From the NCBI RefSeq assembly GCF_003003215.1, contig NZ_PVUF01000005.1:124001-188000 (forward strand): a stretch of 64,000 bases of DNA. Direction: 5' to 3'. This document shows, one piece after another, positions 44,174 to 53,568 of the stretch. Position 1 is the first letter of the stretch. Every line of letters starts with the position of its first letter. Below the pieces are notes generated by a model that saw nothing but the letters and a program-made list of their open reading frames with translations, did not search any database and was not told the origin of the DNA. Position numbers and translations under genes: made by a program. The DNA is from Tritonibacter scottomollicae. Its GTDB lineage: Bacteria > Pseudomonadota > Alphaproteobacteria > Rhodobacterales > Rhodobacteraceae.

Positions 44174-45231
44174 TCATCGTAGCCGGTCATTTCGAGATAA
44201 CCGGTCCCATTATGGCTGCCGGTGACCCGCACAGGTCCTTCCCAATAGGAAAACGTCGTCCCCATCCAGGCTTGCGGGTTGAGCGCCTCTACCGTGACAG
44301 ACAGGTCGCGGGCGGGCAGGGAGACACGCCATGCTGTCGGGATGTCACGCCCGCCCACATCCGACCACCGCTGCGGTACCGCCGCAAACTGGCCGGGCGC
44401 CAATGGCTCTGCTTCGCCCTCTGCTGAAATCCAGGTGCCGGAGGTGAAATCCGCACGTGCGCCGCGCAAGACAAATCCCATGAGTTTCGTATCGTCATCA
44501 AAACGCAGGGAAAACCAATCCCAGCCATCCTGATCAGGGGCCAGCGGCTGGCTCGACCATTCGCGGTCCAGCCAGGCATCCCCGGTTACCTCGACCGGAC
44601 CGTCCGGCAGCGTCACGGTTCCGGTCACGGAATAGGCAGGCTGAGCATAGTAGAAGCTGGCCTGACCATCCGCTGATTTCACCGAATACCCTTGCTCACC
44701 ATGCAGGACCAGCGGGCCGTGCGCGTTGAGTTGCAGATCGTAAGAGAATGCATCCGCACGCGCCTTCAGCCGGAGGCGATCCAATGTTGCGTCTGTCGAG
44801 GACATTTCCCAATCGTCGATCCAGGCAGAAAAGGGGGCCGTGCGTGCACCCGCCTGACCAATGCCCCCGCGTGCGATCCGCTCGGCAAAGAGATGATCGT
44901 CTTCGGTTGTCACCGCAGCGTGCCCCATCCAGACCTGCGGGCTTTGCCAGCCCGCTGTGTTCTCGGGCGCAAGTGCGGAGCGAAACAAGGTCCACTGGAT
45001 GCCCAGATCCTCGCCAGAATTGGTGCGCAGGTTCGACGTCAGATACCACCATTCGATACGGTAGTCCGGGTGCGCCGCATGATCCGCTGGAAAGGACAAA
45101 GTGCCATTTGGGCTGGGCACGGCAAACCCCTCGGCCTCACTGCCAAGATTGGCATAGCCCTGCGCCACAGCGAGGGTTGGCAGGGACAAAAGCGCGACGA
45201 GCGTGCGCAGCAGATTGGATCTATCTGTCAC
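44170..45231 (-). CDS. AttH/CrtC-like lipocalin-domain protein, exported
   Basis: The 353-residue protein has a signal peptide (LLRTLVALLSLPTLAVAQ) and the CrtC/AttH-type lipocalin fold: DYRIEWWYLTSNL, FHE-type QWTLFRSALAP, WMGHAAVT, AWLDREWSSQPLAPDQDGWDW and a matching second repeat. Despite the CrtC resemblance, it sits in an operon with an FtsX permease and ATPase, the AttFGH-like setting, so carotenoid hydration is unlikely. The start is a GTG at 45231 that overlaps the permease stop by 11 nt. The substrate is not known. Confidence 0.82.
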   Translation of the reverse strand: MTDRSNLLRTLVALLSLPTLAVAQGYANLGSEAEGFAVPSPNGTLSFPADHAAHPDYRIEWWYLTSNLRTNSGEDLGIQWTLFRSALAPENTAGWQSPQVWMGHAAVTTEDDHLFAERIARGGIGQAGARTAPFSAWIDDWEMSSTDATLDRLRLKARADAFSYDLQLNAHGPLVLHGEQGYSVKSADGQASFYYAQPAYSVTGTVTLPDGPVEVTGDAWLDREWSSQPLAPDQDGWDWFSLRFDDDTKLMGFVLRGARADFTSGTWISAEGEAEPLAPGQFAAVPQRWSDVGGRDIPTAWRVSLPARDLSVTVEALNPQAWMGTTFSYWEGPVRVTGSHNGTGYLEMTGYDD

Positions 45232-47626
45232 CGGCAAATACTCCCAGCAAAGTGGCAGGGGACAGCCGTAGCAACCTGACGACCGGCACCAATGCGGCAA
45301 GCGCGGCCGCCACGCCGGTGAGCAGAAACAGCCGCCCCCAGTCGGATGGAAACAGGAACATCGGCAAGCGCCATCCAAAGGCCTCCAGATTGATGATATT
45401 GAGCAGCACCCATGCCAGAAACAGACCAAGCGGGAGGGCGAGCAGGAATGTCAGCACGGCAAAGCTCAGGCTGCGCAGCAGTTCGAATTGCGCCAACTGG
45501 CGGCGTGTGACGCCCATCGCCCAGACCGGCGCGAGCTGCGGTAGCCGCCGGTTCCATTGGCTGAGGAAGCTGGTCAACATTGCAAACCCCGCAACAGCCA
45601 GTGTCAGGATATTCAGCGCGCCGGTCACCACGAAGGTCCGGTCAAAAATACCGATGGAGGCCGACCGCACCGTATTCTTCTCCACCACCGCACGGGCGGG
45701 CAGGTTGAGGTCGCGCCGCAGGGAACCTGCAAGCGCGCCTAGGCTGACGCCGGGTGGAGAGACCAGCCCGATCTGCGTGACCGCGATCTGGCTGGCCCTG
45801 TCTTGCAGAGTGGCAAGGGCGACAGTGGCTTGTCCGTCCGGGTTGCCGTAGTCGGAATAGATCCCGGCAATTCTGGCGGTCCATGTTGGGGTGAGCGCCA
45901 CCTCATCACCGATGCGCAGCGCCTCTCGGTGGGCGAGTTGTTCATTGATCAGCACTTGGCCCTGCTCATAGACGCGGTGCCAGGAATTCCCATCCCCGCG
46001 CACCATTGGCCAATTGTCTCGATAGAGGGGATCATCCACGACGCCGTAAATCCGCAGTGGAGCCGTTGCCGTCCGGCTGTCACTGCGAAATTGTGGCAAC
46101 GCCCTTGCACCATTGCGATCTGCCCAGTTCAGAACCCGCTCTGCTTGCTTAGGTGTTTCAACCTGCACATATATCTCGGCCGCCAGCCTTTGATCGATCC
46201 ATTCGACAAACGTCAGTCTGAAACTGGACACCATCGTGCCGACCCCGATGTTGGTGGCAACCGCGAGCAGCAGCGCCATCAGCGACAGCGACAGACCCGG
46301 CAGCTGCAGGCGACTGTCTGCCACCATCCAGCGCAGCAATGGGGCGCGTGTCAGGCGCAAGAGGCCGCTGCTCAAGCCATAGAAAACCAGCGACAACGGC
46401 AAAGCCGCACCCAGCATCAGTCCCGCAAGGAACATGAAGCCACCCAACAGGCCCTGCACCAGATTGAGCGCAGCCCAGCCTGTGGCGATCAGCAAAACAG
46501 AGGCCGCCCCGCACATGGCATATGTCCGCCCCGCGCTACGCGTCACCGCGGCGTCGGACAAATTGCGTGTCATCCGGCGCAGCGCGATGAAGGCCTGCAA
46601 GCTGGCGATACAGGTGCCGAGTACAGCCATCGCCAGGCCGGACAGAACCCAAGACAGGCGCAGCGTCAGGCTGCCCTCGACCGGCGCGCCGTATAGACCA
46701 CGCAGCGTGGCGCTGACGTCCGGCAACAACAGCGCCGCAAGCCCGTAGCCGATCACCAGACCGACGGCCCCCGCCAGCAGCGCAAGGAGGATCAATTCCA
46801 GAAAAAGCGCCTGCATCAACGTGGCCGCCGATACCCCAAGGCACCGTAATGTGCGAATGCTGCCGCGTCGCTGCTCTACGCTGAGGGTGACGCTGCCCTG
46901 AACGATGAACAGGCCCACGCAAAACGACAGCAGACCAAAAGCAGTTAGGTTCAGGTGAAAGCTGCGCGTCAGGCGTTCCGGGTCTGCCATGGCACTGTCG
47001 GAAGCGGCATTTTGCTGCAATTCGGGCACGATCTGATCGAGCGGCGGCAGGCTTGCCGGTTGATCCGGCAAAATCACAATGCGAGAGAGGCGCCCTACAT
47101 CGTCCAGCAGACGTTCTGCCAGGGAAATGTCGGTCAGCACAACGCCCGGTGGCAGCTGTTCCATTGGCAGCAGATGATAGGGTCCGTCGAGATCGGGCAG
47201 GGTCTCTGGATGCGCGAACAGCACACCGGGCGGACGCAGAAGTGCGAGCAGGTCCAGATCGTTGTCTTCGGCGGCGCGCGACATTTCAGGCGCTCCGGGG
47301 TAGCTCAGCGGATCGACCCCCAGCACTGTCACAGCCTCTGACCCGCTTTGCCATTGGCCTTCCAGAACCGGGCTCACTTGCCAACCGGCACGCCGCAGCC
47401 GCACATAGTGATCCAGTGAGATCGTCGCCTCAGGCGCGGTCAACACCGGCAGGTCTCTGGCGCCGAGTTCGTCAACTGCGCGTGCGTAGGAGGCACGCGC
47501 TTCCGTATTTATCGCCTGGACCGCGGACCAAAGCGCAGTCGCCAGCGCCAGCCCGGCCAGCAGCAACACCAGTTGAAACGGCGCACGCTGCCAATGGCGC
47601 AGGAAACTGTGCAGGGTCACGTTCAT
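45221..47626 (-). CDS. FtsX-like ABC transporter permease
   Basis: An 801-residue inner-membrane permease with a first membrane segment near residues 15-35, a large periplasmic MacB/FtsX-type domain, then two groups of membrane segments with a second periplasmic domain (about 470-640), like LolC/E-type two-domain permeases. It should pair with the ATPase upstream and the AttH-like protein downstream. It starts 4 nt before the ATPase stop (ATGA-type overlap). The function could be lipoprotein or lipid handling, by analogy only. Confidence 0.87.
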   Translation of the reverse strand: MNVTLHSFLRHWQRAPFQLVLLLAGLALATALWSAVQAINTEARASYARAVDELGARDLPVLTAPEATISLDHYVRLRRAGWQVSPVLEGQWQSGSEAVTVLGVDPLSYPGAPEMSRAAEDNDLDLLALLRPPGVLFAHPETLPDLDGPYHLLPMEQLPPGVVLTDISLAERLLDDVGRLSRIVILPDQPASLPPLDQIVPELQQNAASDSAMADPERLTRSFHLNLTAFGLLSFCVGLFIVQGSVTLSVEQRRGSIRTLRCLGVSAATLMQALFLELILLALLAGAVGLVIGYGLAALLLPDVSATLRGLYGAPVEGSLTLRLSWVLSGLAMAVLGTCIASLQAFIALRRMTRNLSDAAVTRSAGRTYAMCGAASVLLIATGWAALNLVQGLLGGFMFLAGLMLGAALPLSLVFYGLSSGLLRLTRAPLLRWMVADSRLQLPGLSLSLMALLLAVATNIGVGTMVSSFRLTFVEWIDQRLAAEIYVQVETPKQAERVLNWADRNGARALPQFRSDSRTATAPLRIYGVVDDPLYRDNWPMVRGDGNSWHRVYEQGQVLINEQLAHREALRIGDEVALTPTWTARIAGIYSDYGNPDGQATVALATLQDRASQIAVTQIGLVSPPGVSLGALAGSLRRDLNLPARAVVEKNTVRSASIGIFDRTFVVTGALNILTLAVAGFAMLTSFLSQWNRRLPQLAPVWAMGVTRRQLAQFELLRSLSFAVLTFLLALPLGLFLAWVLLNIINLEAFGWRLPMFLFPSDWGRLFLLTGVAAALAALVPVVRLLRLSPATLLGVFAGDR

Positions 47627-48285
47627 CCGGCTGCCGCCTCAACGCGGCCACCGCTCAGATGAAGGTGTCGCGCGCATCGCGCTGCGATGTCATGCGAATG
47701 CGTGACGAGAAACAGCGCGCTTCCTGCCTCCGAGACCAGCTCCAGCATCAGCCGCAGCACCTCGGCACTGGCGGTTTCATCGAGGTTCCCGCTCGGCTCA
47801 TCCGCCAGCAACAGATCCGGGCGGACCGCCAGCGCGCGTCCGATCGCCACCCTTTGCTGCTGACCGCCGGAAATCTGCTCCGGGTAGCGATCCGCGAGAT
47901 CCGACAGTCCAAGACGATCACTAAGCTCTTTGGTCCAATCGGGATCGTAGCGTTTGCCCAGACGGGCATGTAGCGCCAGATTTTCCGCGACGGTGAGGGC
48001 AGGGACCAGATTGAACTGCTGGAAGACCAAGGCGATCCGCCGTCGTCTCAGGTCCGAGGCGGCCTTGTCGGTCAGACCGGCGATGTCATTGCCATCAAAC
48101 ATGATGCGTCCGCCGTCCGGCCGATCCAATGCGGCCAGCATGTGCAGCAGCGTGCTCTTGCCAGATCCGCTGTCTCCGGTGAGGGCCACACTCTCTCCAC
48201 GCGCCAGATCAAAGGACGCGCCGCGCAGGACATTCCTGTTCTGTCCCGGATAACACCGGGTCAGACCGTCAACCGACAAAAGCAT
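47623..48285 (-). CDS. LolD/MacB-type ABC transporter ATP-binding protein
   Basis: The 220-residue ATPase has Walker A GDSGSGKST, signature ISGGQQQRVAIGRA, Walker B LLLADEPSGNLD and the switch His in FLVTHSHD, and VFQQFNLVPALTV typical of LolD/FtsE/MacB. It is the first gene of the ATPase-permease-AttH operon, with 126 nt to the divergent K+ channel gene. Confidence 0.93.
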   Translation of the reverse strand: MLLSVDGLTRCYPGQNRNVLRGASFDLARGESVALTGDSGSGKSTLLHMLAALDRPDGGRIMFDGNDIAGLTDKAASDLRRRRIALVFQQFNLVPALTVAENLALHARLGKRYDPDWTKELSDRLGLSDLADRYPEQISGGQQQRVAIGRALAVRPDLLLADEPSGNLDETASAEVLRLMLELVSEAGSALFLVTHSHDIAARCARHLHLSGGRVEAAAG

Positions 48286-48411
48286 GAGGACGCCCCTTGA
48301 ACCAAGATCTTGTCTTATGGATGTAATGCAGACGTTGCATGTTCAAGCCCCAATTTCTAAGTTGCGACAACGCATACGCCTCTGGACCGAGCGGAAAGTG
48401 AATACCCTGTC

Positions 48412-48858
48412 ATGACATTGATCCAGCAGATTTTTTGGGGCAGCTTGTTCCTTGGCCTTTGTCTGGTTCTCGAAACCATCATGCTGTTGTGGTGTGGAGA
48501 TACCCTGCGCCGCCACAAGGCGCGTTTCGGTCAGCGACGCGGCAACATGCAGCAGCTTGTCACGCTACTCATTTCCATCGGGTTTGTGGTTGGGGCGCAC
48601 ACGGCACAGATCTGGATCTGGTCGGCGGCTCTGATCCTGAAGGCGCAGACATTCGAAACATGGAACGCTGCCGTTTATTTCTCCATCGCCACCTACACAA
48701 CGCTTGGCTACGGCGACATTGTGCTTGATGCTGAGCATCGGATCTTTGCCTCTTTCGCCGCCATGACCGGGATGTTGGCGTTTGGCATAAGCACCGCGTT
48801 TCTGGTCGCCGTCATGCGACCTGGACGGCCAGACAGTCCCTTTCGAAGCCACACATAA
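48412..48858 (+). CDS. Two-helix potassium channel
   Basis: The 148-residue protein has several hydrophobic segments and one pore loop with the selectivity filter TYTTLGYGDIVL (TLGYGD at about 97-102), so it belongs to the ion-channel 2 family. It would assemble as a tetramer. No ligand domain is attached. It precedes the YihY gene by 33 nt. Confidence 0.87.
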   Translation: MTLIQQIFWGSLFLGLCLVLETIMLLWCGDTLRRHKARFGQRRGNMQQLVTLLISIGFVVGAHTAQIWIWSAALILKAQTFETWNAAVYFSIATYTTLGYGDIVLDAEHRIFASFAAMTGMLAFGISTAFLVAVMRPGRPDSPFRSHT

Positions 48859-48891
48859 GTCTCTTCTCAATTCAACGCTCAGGAGTTCAAC

Positions 48892-49755
48892 ATGGCAGCA
48901 GGACGGCGATCTATGCAGGCCTTTAAGATCCTGCGCCGCGCGGTGGCGCGGTTCAACAACAAGAACGCCTGGGTCTTGAGCAGCCATATTGCCATGTCGA
49001 TGATGATGGCACTGTTCCCCTTTGTCCTGTTCACAGTCGCCCTCAGCGGTGCGATCGCCAGTCTGTTTTCGCATAGAGTGGTCGTCGGGGACGTCGTGGA
49101 TCTCGTCTTTGGCAGCTGGCCACCATCCGTGGCAGAGCCAATCACGCGCGAGGTCTATGCGGTGTTGGAAACCTCCGGCACCGGCTTGATGACGCTCGGC
49201 GGGGTATTTGCGCTCTACTTTGCCTCGAATGGTGTCGATGCGATCAGGGTATCGTTGCTGCGTGCCTATGGTCAGGATGAGACGCGGCCGTTCTGGAAAC
49301 ACCGGCTGATTTCGCTGGGGCTGGTTGTCATGGGCGGGGCAGGGCTGCTGCTCGCGGCAGTGTTCGAGCTGTTCCTGCCGCTGGGTGCCCGTTTTGTGGC
49401 ACGGTTCTTTCCCGATCTCGACTTTCTTCGCGGCTGGGAGAATGGCACCAACGGGTTGGTGGTTGCCGTGGTGCCGGTTGCGGCGGTGTTTCTTTATCAC
49501 CTCGTCTTGCTGCCACGCCGCGCGTCGTTGCTTCATATCATGCCCGGAGCGGTTTTCACGTTGCTCCTGTGGTGGGGAGCAGGCGCGGGATTTGCGCTCT
49601 ATGTGTCCAGCTTCGCCAGCTACTCTGCCACCTATGCCGGCTTGGCCGGGGCGATGGCCGCGCTGATCTTCCTCTACCTGAATGCCGCGATCCTGATCCT
49701 TGGCGCGGAGATCAATGGCGTTCTGCAAACCGACCGATACGCCGACAAGGGATGA
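48892..49755 (+). CDS. YihY/BrkB family membrane protein
   Basis: The 287-residue polytopic protein shows the YihY/virulence-factor BrkB profile: NNKNAWVLSSHIAMSMMMALFPF at the N terminus, TLGGVFALYFASNGVDAIR, PGAVFTLLLWWGAGAGFALYV and GLAGAMAALIFLYLNAAILILGAEIN. BrkB was named for serum resistance in Bordetella; the general role of the family is not known. Start ATG 48892 lies after AGGAG. Confidence 0.92.
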   Translation: MAAGRRSMQAFKILRRAVARFNNKNAWVLSSHIAMSMMMALFPFVLFTVALSGAIASLFSHRVVVGDVVDLVFGSWPPSVAEPITREVYAVLETSGTGLMTLGGVFALYFASNGVDAIRVSLLRAYGQDETRPFWKHRLISLGLVVMGGAGLLLAAVFELFLPLGARFVARFFPDLDFLRGWENGTNGLVVAVVPVAAVFLYHLVLLPRRASLLHIMPGAVFTLLLWWGAGAGFALYVSSFASYSATYAGLAGAMAALIFLYLNAAILILGAEINGVLQTDRYADKG

Positions 49756-49868
49756 CGCCAACTCCGTAACAATTGTCCGCAAGCACGCCGGTTTCGCCCC
49801 ATTTCGACCACGGCTGCGTCGCGGTTCGCCATCATGCCTTGGTGGTGCGATTGAAACGGGGCGTGGTT

Positions 49869-50069
49869 ATGAAAAAGACATCATCAGAACAGGGCCGGCA
49901 GAAGCTGCTGAAGCTGGCGCGGCTCTCTGCCTGCCCGGCGGGGCAGGCGCTGCGCAATGAAACGTCGTCCCAGCGGGCGTCCAAATCCGAAACACAGGCA
50001 ATCAACAGCTTGAAAGATCAGGCGATCCGCTCTTTGCGTAAGCCGGGCTTTCGATTCATGCCGCGCTGA
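49869..50069 (+). CDS. Possible small basic protein (66 residues)
   Basis: A 66-codon frame from ATG 49869 (MKKTSSEQGRQKLLKLARLS) is rich in Lys, Arg and Ser and has GC-biased third positions like its neighbours. It ends 2 nt before the convergent rlmE stop. I do not recognise it, and the ribosome site is weak, so the call is tentative. Confidence 0.38.
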   Translation: MKKTSSEQGRQKLLKLARLSACPAGQALRNETSSQRASKSETQAINSLKDQAIRSLRKPGFRFMPR

Positions 50070-50071
50070 GG

Positions 50072-50788
50072 TCAGCCCCGAAATCCGGTAGCGACGACAA
50101 ATTTCTCAGAGCTGTCTGCGCGCGATGAGGGGGGTTTTACGTTCGCGACCGCCTTGAACTTCTGCTTCAGAAGCTTTTGCAAGTCTCCTTCGGCACCACC
50201 GGCCAGAACCTTCGCCACAAAGGTGCCGCCCTCGGTCAATACGTCAAAGGCGAAATAGGCAGCGGTTTCACACAGCGACATGATGCGCAGGTGGTCCGTC
50301 TGTTTGTGACCAGAGCTGGAGGCGGCCATGTCGGACATGACCACATCGGCCTTGCCGCCAAGCCATTCCTTGACCTGATCGTCTGCACCCTCATCCATGA
50401 AATCGAGCTGATGGAATTCTGCGCCCGCAAGGGGTTCAAGCTCCTGCAGGTCGATGCCGACGATGCGCCCGACCGCCTTGCCGGATTTCTCTCCCAGCGC
50501 ATTCACGCGGGGCACCGCCACCTGCGCCCAGCCACCGGGGGCACAGCCAAGGTCCACAACCAACGCACCGGGCACAAGAAAGCGGTACTTGTCGTCGAGT
50601 TCCATGATCTTGAACGCCGCACGTCCACGATAGCCTTCGATCTGCGCACGTTTCACGTAAGGGTCGTTCAATTGCCGTTGCAGCCAGCGAGTCGAGCTGA
50701 GCCTACGTCCGCGCGCAGTCTTGACCTTCACGGTCAGATCGCGCTGCCCGCGGCCAGACGTGTTCTTTCCAGTCGGTTTCTTCGCCAT
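50072..50788 (-). CDS. rlmE: 23S rRNA 2'-O-ribose U2552 methyltransferase RlmE
   Basis: RlmE (FtsJ/RrmJ) methylates the ribose of U2552 in 23S rRNA. The 238-residue protein has the Rossmann-type SAM site [16 protein letters not shown], the K-D-K-E tetrad elements ([26 protein letters not shown] and FVAKVLAGG) and a basic N terminus. ATG 50788 ([17 protein letters not shown]) is chosen. It follows ppx by 108 nt in the same direction. Confidence 0.95.
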   Translation of the reverse strand: MAKKPTGKNTSGRGQRDLTVKVKTARGRRLSSTRWLQRQLNDPYVKRAQIEGYRGRAAFKIMELDDKYRFLVPGALVVDLGCAPGGWAQVAVPRVNALGEKSGKAVGRIVGIDLQELEPLAGAEFHQLDFMDEGADDQVKEWLGGKADVVMSDMAASSSGHKQTDHLRIMSLCETAAYFAFDVLTEGGTFVAKVLAGGAEGDLQKLLKQKFKAVANVKPPSSRADSSEKFVVATGFRG

Positions 50789-50896
50789 CAACTCAGCCTC
50801 CAAAGGATGGGTGCAGATAACGGTTCGCGCGCCGGGGATCAAGTACGGTGCGGGGCCTTTGCCAGTGTCAATACAGACCAAGGGGCTACAAAGCGT

Positions 50897-52009
50897 TCAG
50901 AAAGGGCCGTCTTCCAGAACGCCATCGGCGCTCATTTGGGCATAGAGCAGCCCCTCGCGCAAACCTCGATCTGCAACCGACAATCGGTCCGTCGGCCAGC
51001 AGCGCAGCAACGCCTGCAAGATTGCGGCACCGGACATGATCAGCGCCTGCCGGTCCTCCCCAAGGCGGGGATCCCGGCGACGGCCTTGCGGGCCAAGCTC
51101 CAGGTAGCTGCGGATCACCTTGTCGATCTGATCTGACGTCATGCGCAGCCCGTCAACCTTCGTCCGGTCATAGCGTTTGAGGCCAAGATGCGAGGCTGCG
51201 ACCGTGGTGACGGTGCCTGAGGTCCCGACAATCTGGAACCCTTCACGGGCCTGCTCATCCTTGTAGGGGGCAAAATCAGCGAGGTTTTCCTCGAAAAACC
51301 AGCTCATCAACGCGAACCGGGCCGCGTCATCTTCTACATCGTTGAATTGATCCCTGAGCGTGGCCACACCAAGGGGCACTGAAATCCAGTCCACTACCTT
51401 GGCCGCCGGAAAGGGGCTGTCCGACGTGTGGAACCCTGCATGCAACCGCATGATGGCAGAAGGACGATCCCGGCGCGCGATGGAGGAAATGTCGATCCAT
51501 ACCAATTCGGTCGAGCCACCGCCGATATCCACCACCAAGAGCTGTTCGGTCTTGGTTGAGACCAGCGGAGCGCAGGAGATCACTGCCAGACGCGCTTCTT
51601 CCTCGGGCTGGATGATATCCATGGACAGGCCAGTTTCGCGTTTGATCTGACGCATGAAGTCGCGCCCGTTCTTGGCACGTCGACAGGCCTCTGTCGCGAC
51701 AAGGCGCATGCGCTTTACGCGGTTGCGAGAGATTTTCTGCTGACAGATGCGCAGCGCCTGAATGGTGCGCGCCATGGACGAGCGCGACAAGCGCCCAGTC
51801 TTCTCCAGGCCGGAGCCAAGCTGCACCGACTTCGAGAAACTGTCGACCACATGAAAGCCGCTGCCCTTTGGCTGGGCAATCAGCATCCTGCAGCTATTCG
51901 TACCAAGATCCAGCGCCGCATAGAGCGCATCCGGATCCGGCCGGGCTGGTACAGGGGTTTCTACCGCTTTGGGAAACGCTCCTGTACCTTTGGAACGCCT
52001 GGGCGCCAT
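50897..52009 (-). CDS. Ppx/GppA family phosphatase
   Basis: The 370-residue protein of the ASKHA fold has ALDLGTNSCRMLIAQ at the N terminus (phosphate 1), VATEACRRAKNGRDF, and VVDIGGGSTELVW (phosphate 2), as in exopolyphosphatase and pppGpp phosphatase. It is at the short end of the family, without the extra C-terminal HD-like domain of E. coli Ppx. It lies upstream of rlmE, a common alphaproteobacterial pairing. Whether it prefers polyphosphate or pppGpp cannot be read. Confidence 0.9.
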   Translation of the reverse strand: MAPRRSKGTGAFPKAVETPVPARPDPDALYAALDLGTNSCRMLIAQPKGSGFHVVDSFSKSVQLGSGLEKTGRLSRSSMARTIQALRICQQKISRNRVKRMRLVATEACRRAKNGRDFMRQIKRETGLSMDIIQPEEEARLAVISCAPLVSTKTEQLLVVDIGGGSTELVWIDISSIARRDRPSAIMRLHAGFHTSDSPFPAAKVVDWISVPLGVATLRDQFNDVEDDAARFALMSWFFEENLADFAPYKDEQAREGFQIVGTSGTVTTVAASHLGLKRYDRTKVDGLRMTSDQIDKVIRSYLELGPQGRRRDPRLGEDRQALIMSGAAILQALLRCWPTDRLSVADRGLREGLLYAQMSADGVLEDGPF

Positions 52010-52306
52010 GATTCACGCCCTCCGATTATCGTGTTAGCCCAACAGTACGTTCGCAGTGACAACTCTGCAAGGGACTGTGAAACGGCGCGCTGTTGAAATC
52101 GTGAAGAAAACGGCAACCGCAGCGCGAGCGTGTTCACAATTTTGTTGAGAATTTTTAAGCGGCCAAGCGGTATTCCGTGTTCTGATGGAACTCGTTTAGA
52201 AGTGGAAAGGTCGCTGATCCCACCTTTGTTGTCGAAATCCGACGTACCTGGCGACCTGCGGCGGATTAGAAACACGGTACGACAGGCGTATCGGAAAGGA
52301 ACGGCA
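52010..52306. other. 297-bp divergent gap upstream of the one-carbon cluster
   Basis: No gene and no recognised riboswitch is seen. It should carry promoters for ppx and for the cluster at 52307. The segment is AT-richer near 52100-52210. Confidence 0.4.
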
Positions 52307-52603
52307 ATGCCAGACGTCACCATCGTATATTGGCGCGACATCCCGGCTCAGGTCATCGTGGGCAAGGGGCGACGCGGCGCGAAACGTCAGCTCGAGGAAC
52401 GGTTCGAGCAGGCCATTGATCGCGCGGCCATGAAGGTGAACGCCAAGGACAGCGATGCCTACCTTGCGGAATGGCGCAAGGCCAAACCTTTCAGTGTGGA
52501 GGGGGAGCCCGGCGATGTTGCCGAGGCCGAAGCCGCCCGTCTGGAGCAGGACTACGACCAGGACCGCCTGAAGGACCTGATCGCGAACGACGGCTGGGCA
52601 TGA
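52307..52603 (+). CDS. Small 'virulence factor' domain protein
   Basis: The 98-residue protein matches the uncharacterised Virulence_fact family: MPDVTIVYWRDIPAQVIVGKG at the start, then AKRQLEERFEQAIDRAA and AYLAEWRKAKP. Despite the family name, it is here with folate genes, 29 nt before a methylenetetrahydrofolate reductase. ATG 52307 has GGAAAGGA upstream. A role in one-carbon metabolism is inferred from context only. Confidence 0.82.
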   Translation: MPDVTIVYWRDIPAQVIVGKGRRGAKRQLEERFEQAIDRAAMKVNAKDSDAYLAEWRKAKPFSVEGEPGDVAEAEAARLEQDYDQDRLKDLIANDGWA

Positions 52604-52632
52604 CAGCCCTCACTTCACTATGGGAGGCCGCC

Positions 52633-53565
52633 ATGGCTTTGCTGAACTTCAAGAAACGCGCATCCGAGACCGAATTCACCGTCAACCCGCAGGTCGAAAG
52701 CTTCCTGCAGGACTATTCGATCGAGGTCATGCCGCGCACCGCACAGAAGGTCGAGGATTTCCGCGAGCTGCTGCCCGCCGGAACGCGCGTCTATATCGCC
52801 CATATCGAAGGCACCCCGATCGAGGAAATGGTCGCGACCGCCAAACGCCTGAACGACGACGGCTTCCCGGTGATGCCGCATTTCCCGGCACGGATCATCA
52901 AGGACGAAGCCACTCTGGCCGACTGGATCGCGCGCTACCAGGGCGAGGCGGACGTCAAGCAGGCGCTGATGCTGGCGGGCGGCGTGGCGACACCGCATGG
53001 TGATTTCGACAGCTCCATGCAGCTGCTGGAAACCGGCCTCTTCGACAAGGCGGGCTTTACCAATCTGCATGTGGCGGGCCACCCGGAAGGCAACAAGGAC
53101 ATCGACCCCGATGGCTCGATGAAAAACGTCTCCGAAGCGCTGTCCTGGAAACAGAAATTCTCCGAGCGCACGGATGCCAAGATGGCACTGGCGACGCAGT
53201 TCGCCTTTGAGGCGAAGCCAATCATCGCCTGGGCCAATGGCCTGAAGGACGCGGGCATCGATCTGCCGATCCACATCGGCATCGCCGGTCCCGCCAAGCT
53301 GCAAACTCTGATCAAATTCGCCATCGCTTGTGGCGTCGGCCCGTCGCTGAAAGTGCTGCAGAAACGTGCGATGGATGTCACCAAGCTGATGCTGCCTTAC
53401 GAGCCCACCGAGGTGCTGACCGAACTTGCGGCCTACAAGGCGGCGAACCCGGATTTCAACATCACCAATGTGCATTTCTTCCCCCTGGGTGGCATCAAGA
53501 CCAATGCCACCTGGGCCATCAACAATGGCGGCGAGTCCACGCAGCCTGTCAAACAGCAAGGATAA
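52633..53565 (+). CDS. Methylenetetrahydrofolate reductase-like protein
   Basis: The 310-residue TIM-barrel protein belongs to the MTHFR family: EVMPRTAQKVEDFRELLPAG, the motif VYIAHIEGTPIEEMVATAK, LMLAGGVATPHGDF, VAGHPEGNKDIDP and TQFAFEAKPIIAW. It would interconvert methylene- and methyl-tetrahydrofolate. Its sequence differs from standard MetF, and it is always found in such clusters with the next gene. ATG 52633 follows GGGAGG. It is 4 nt before the methyltransferase gene. Confidence 0.85.
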   Translation: MALLNFKKRASETEFTVNPQVESFLQDYSIEVMPRTAQKVEDFRELLPAGTRVYIAHIEGTPIEEMVATAKRLNDDGFPVMPHFPARIIKDEATLADWIARYQGEADVKQALMLAGGVATPHGDFDSSMQLLETGLFDKAGFTNLHVAGHPEGNKDIDPDGSMKNVSEALSWKQKFSERTDAKMALATQFAFEAKPIIAWANGLKDAGIDLPIHIGIAGPAKLQTLIKFAIACGVGPSLKVLQKRAMDVTKLMLPYEPTEVLTELAAYKAANPDFNITNVHFFPLGGIKTNATWAINNGGESTQPVKQQG

Positions 53566-53568
53566 TCA

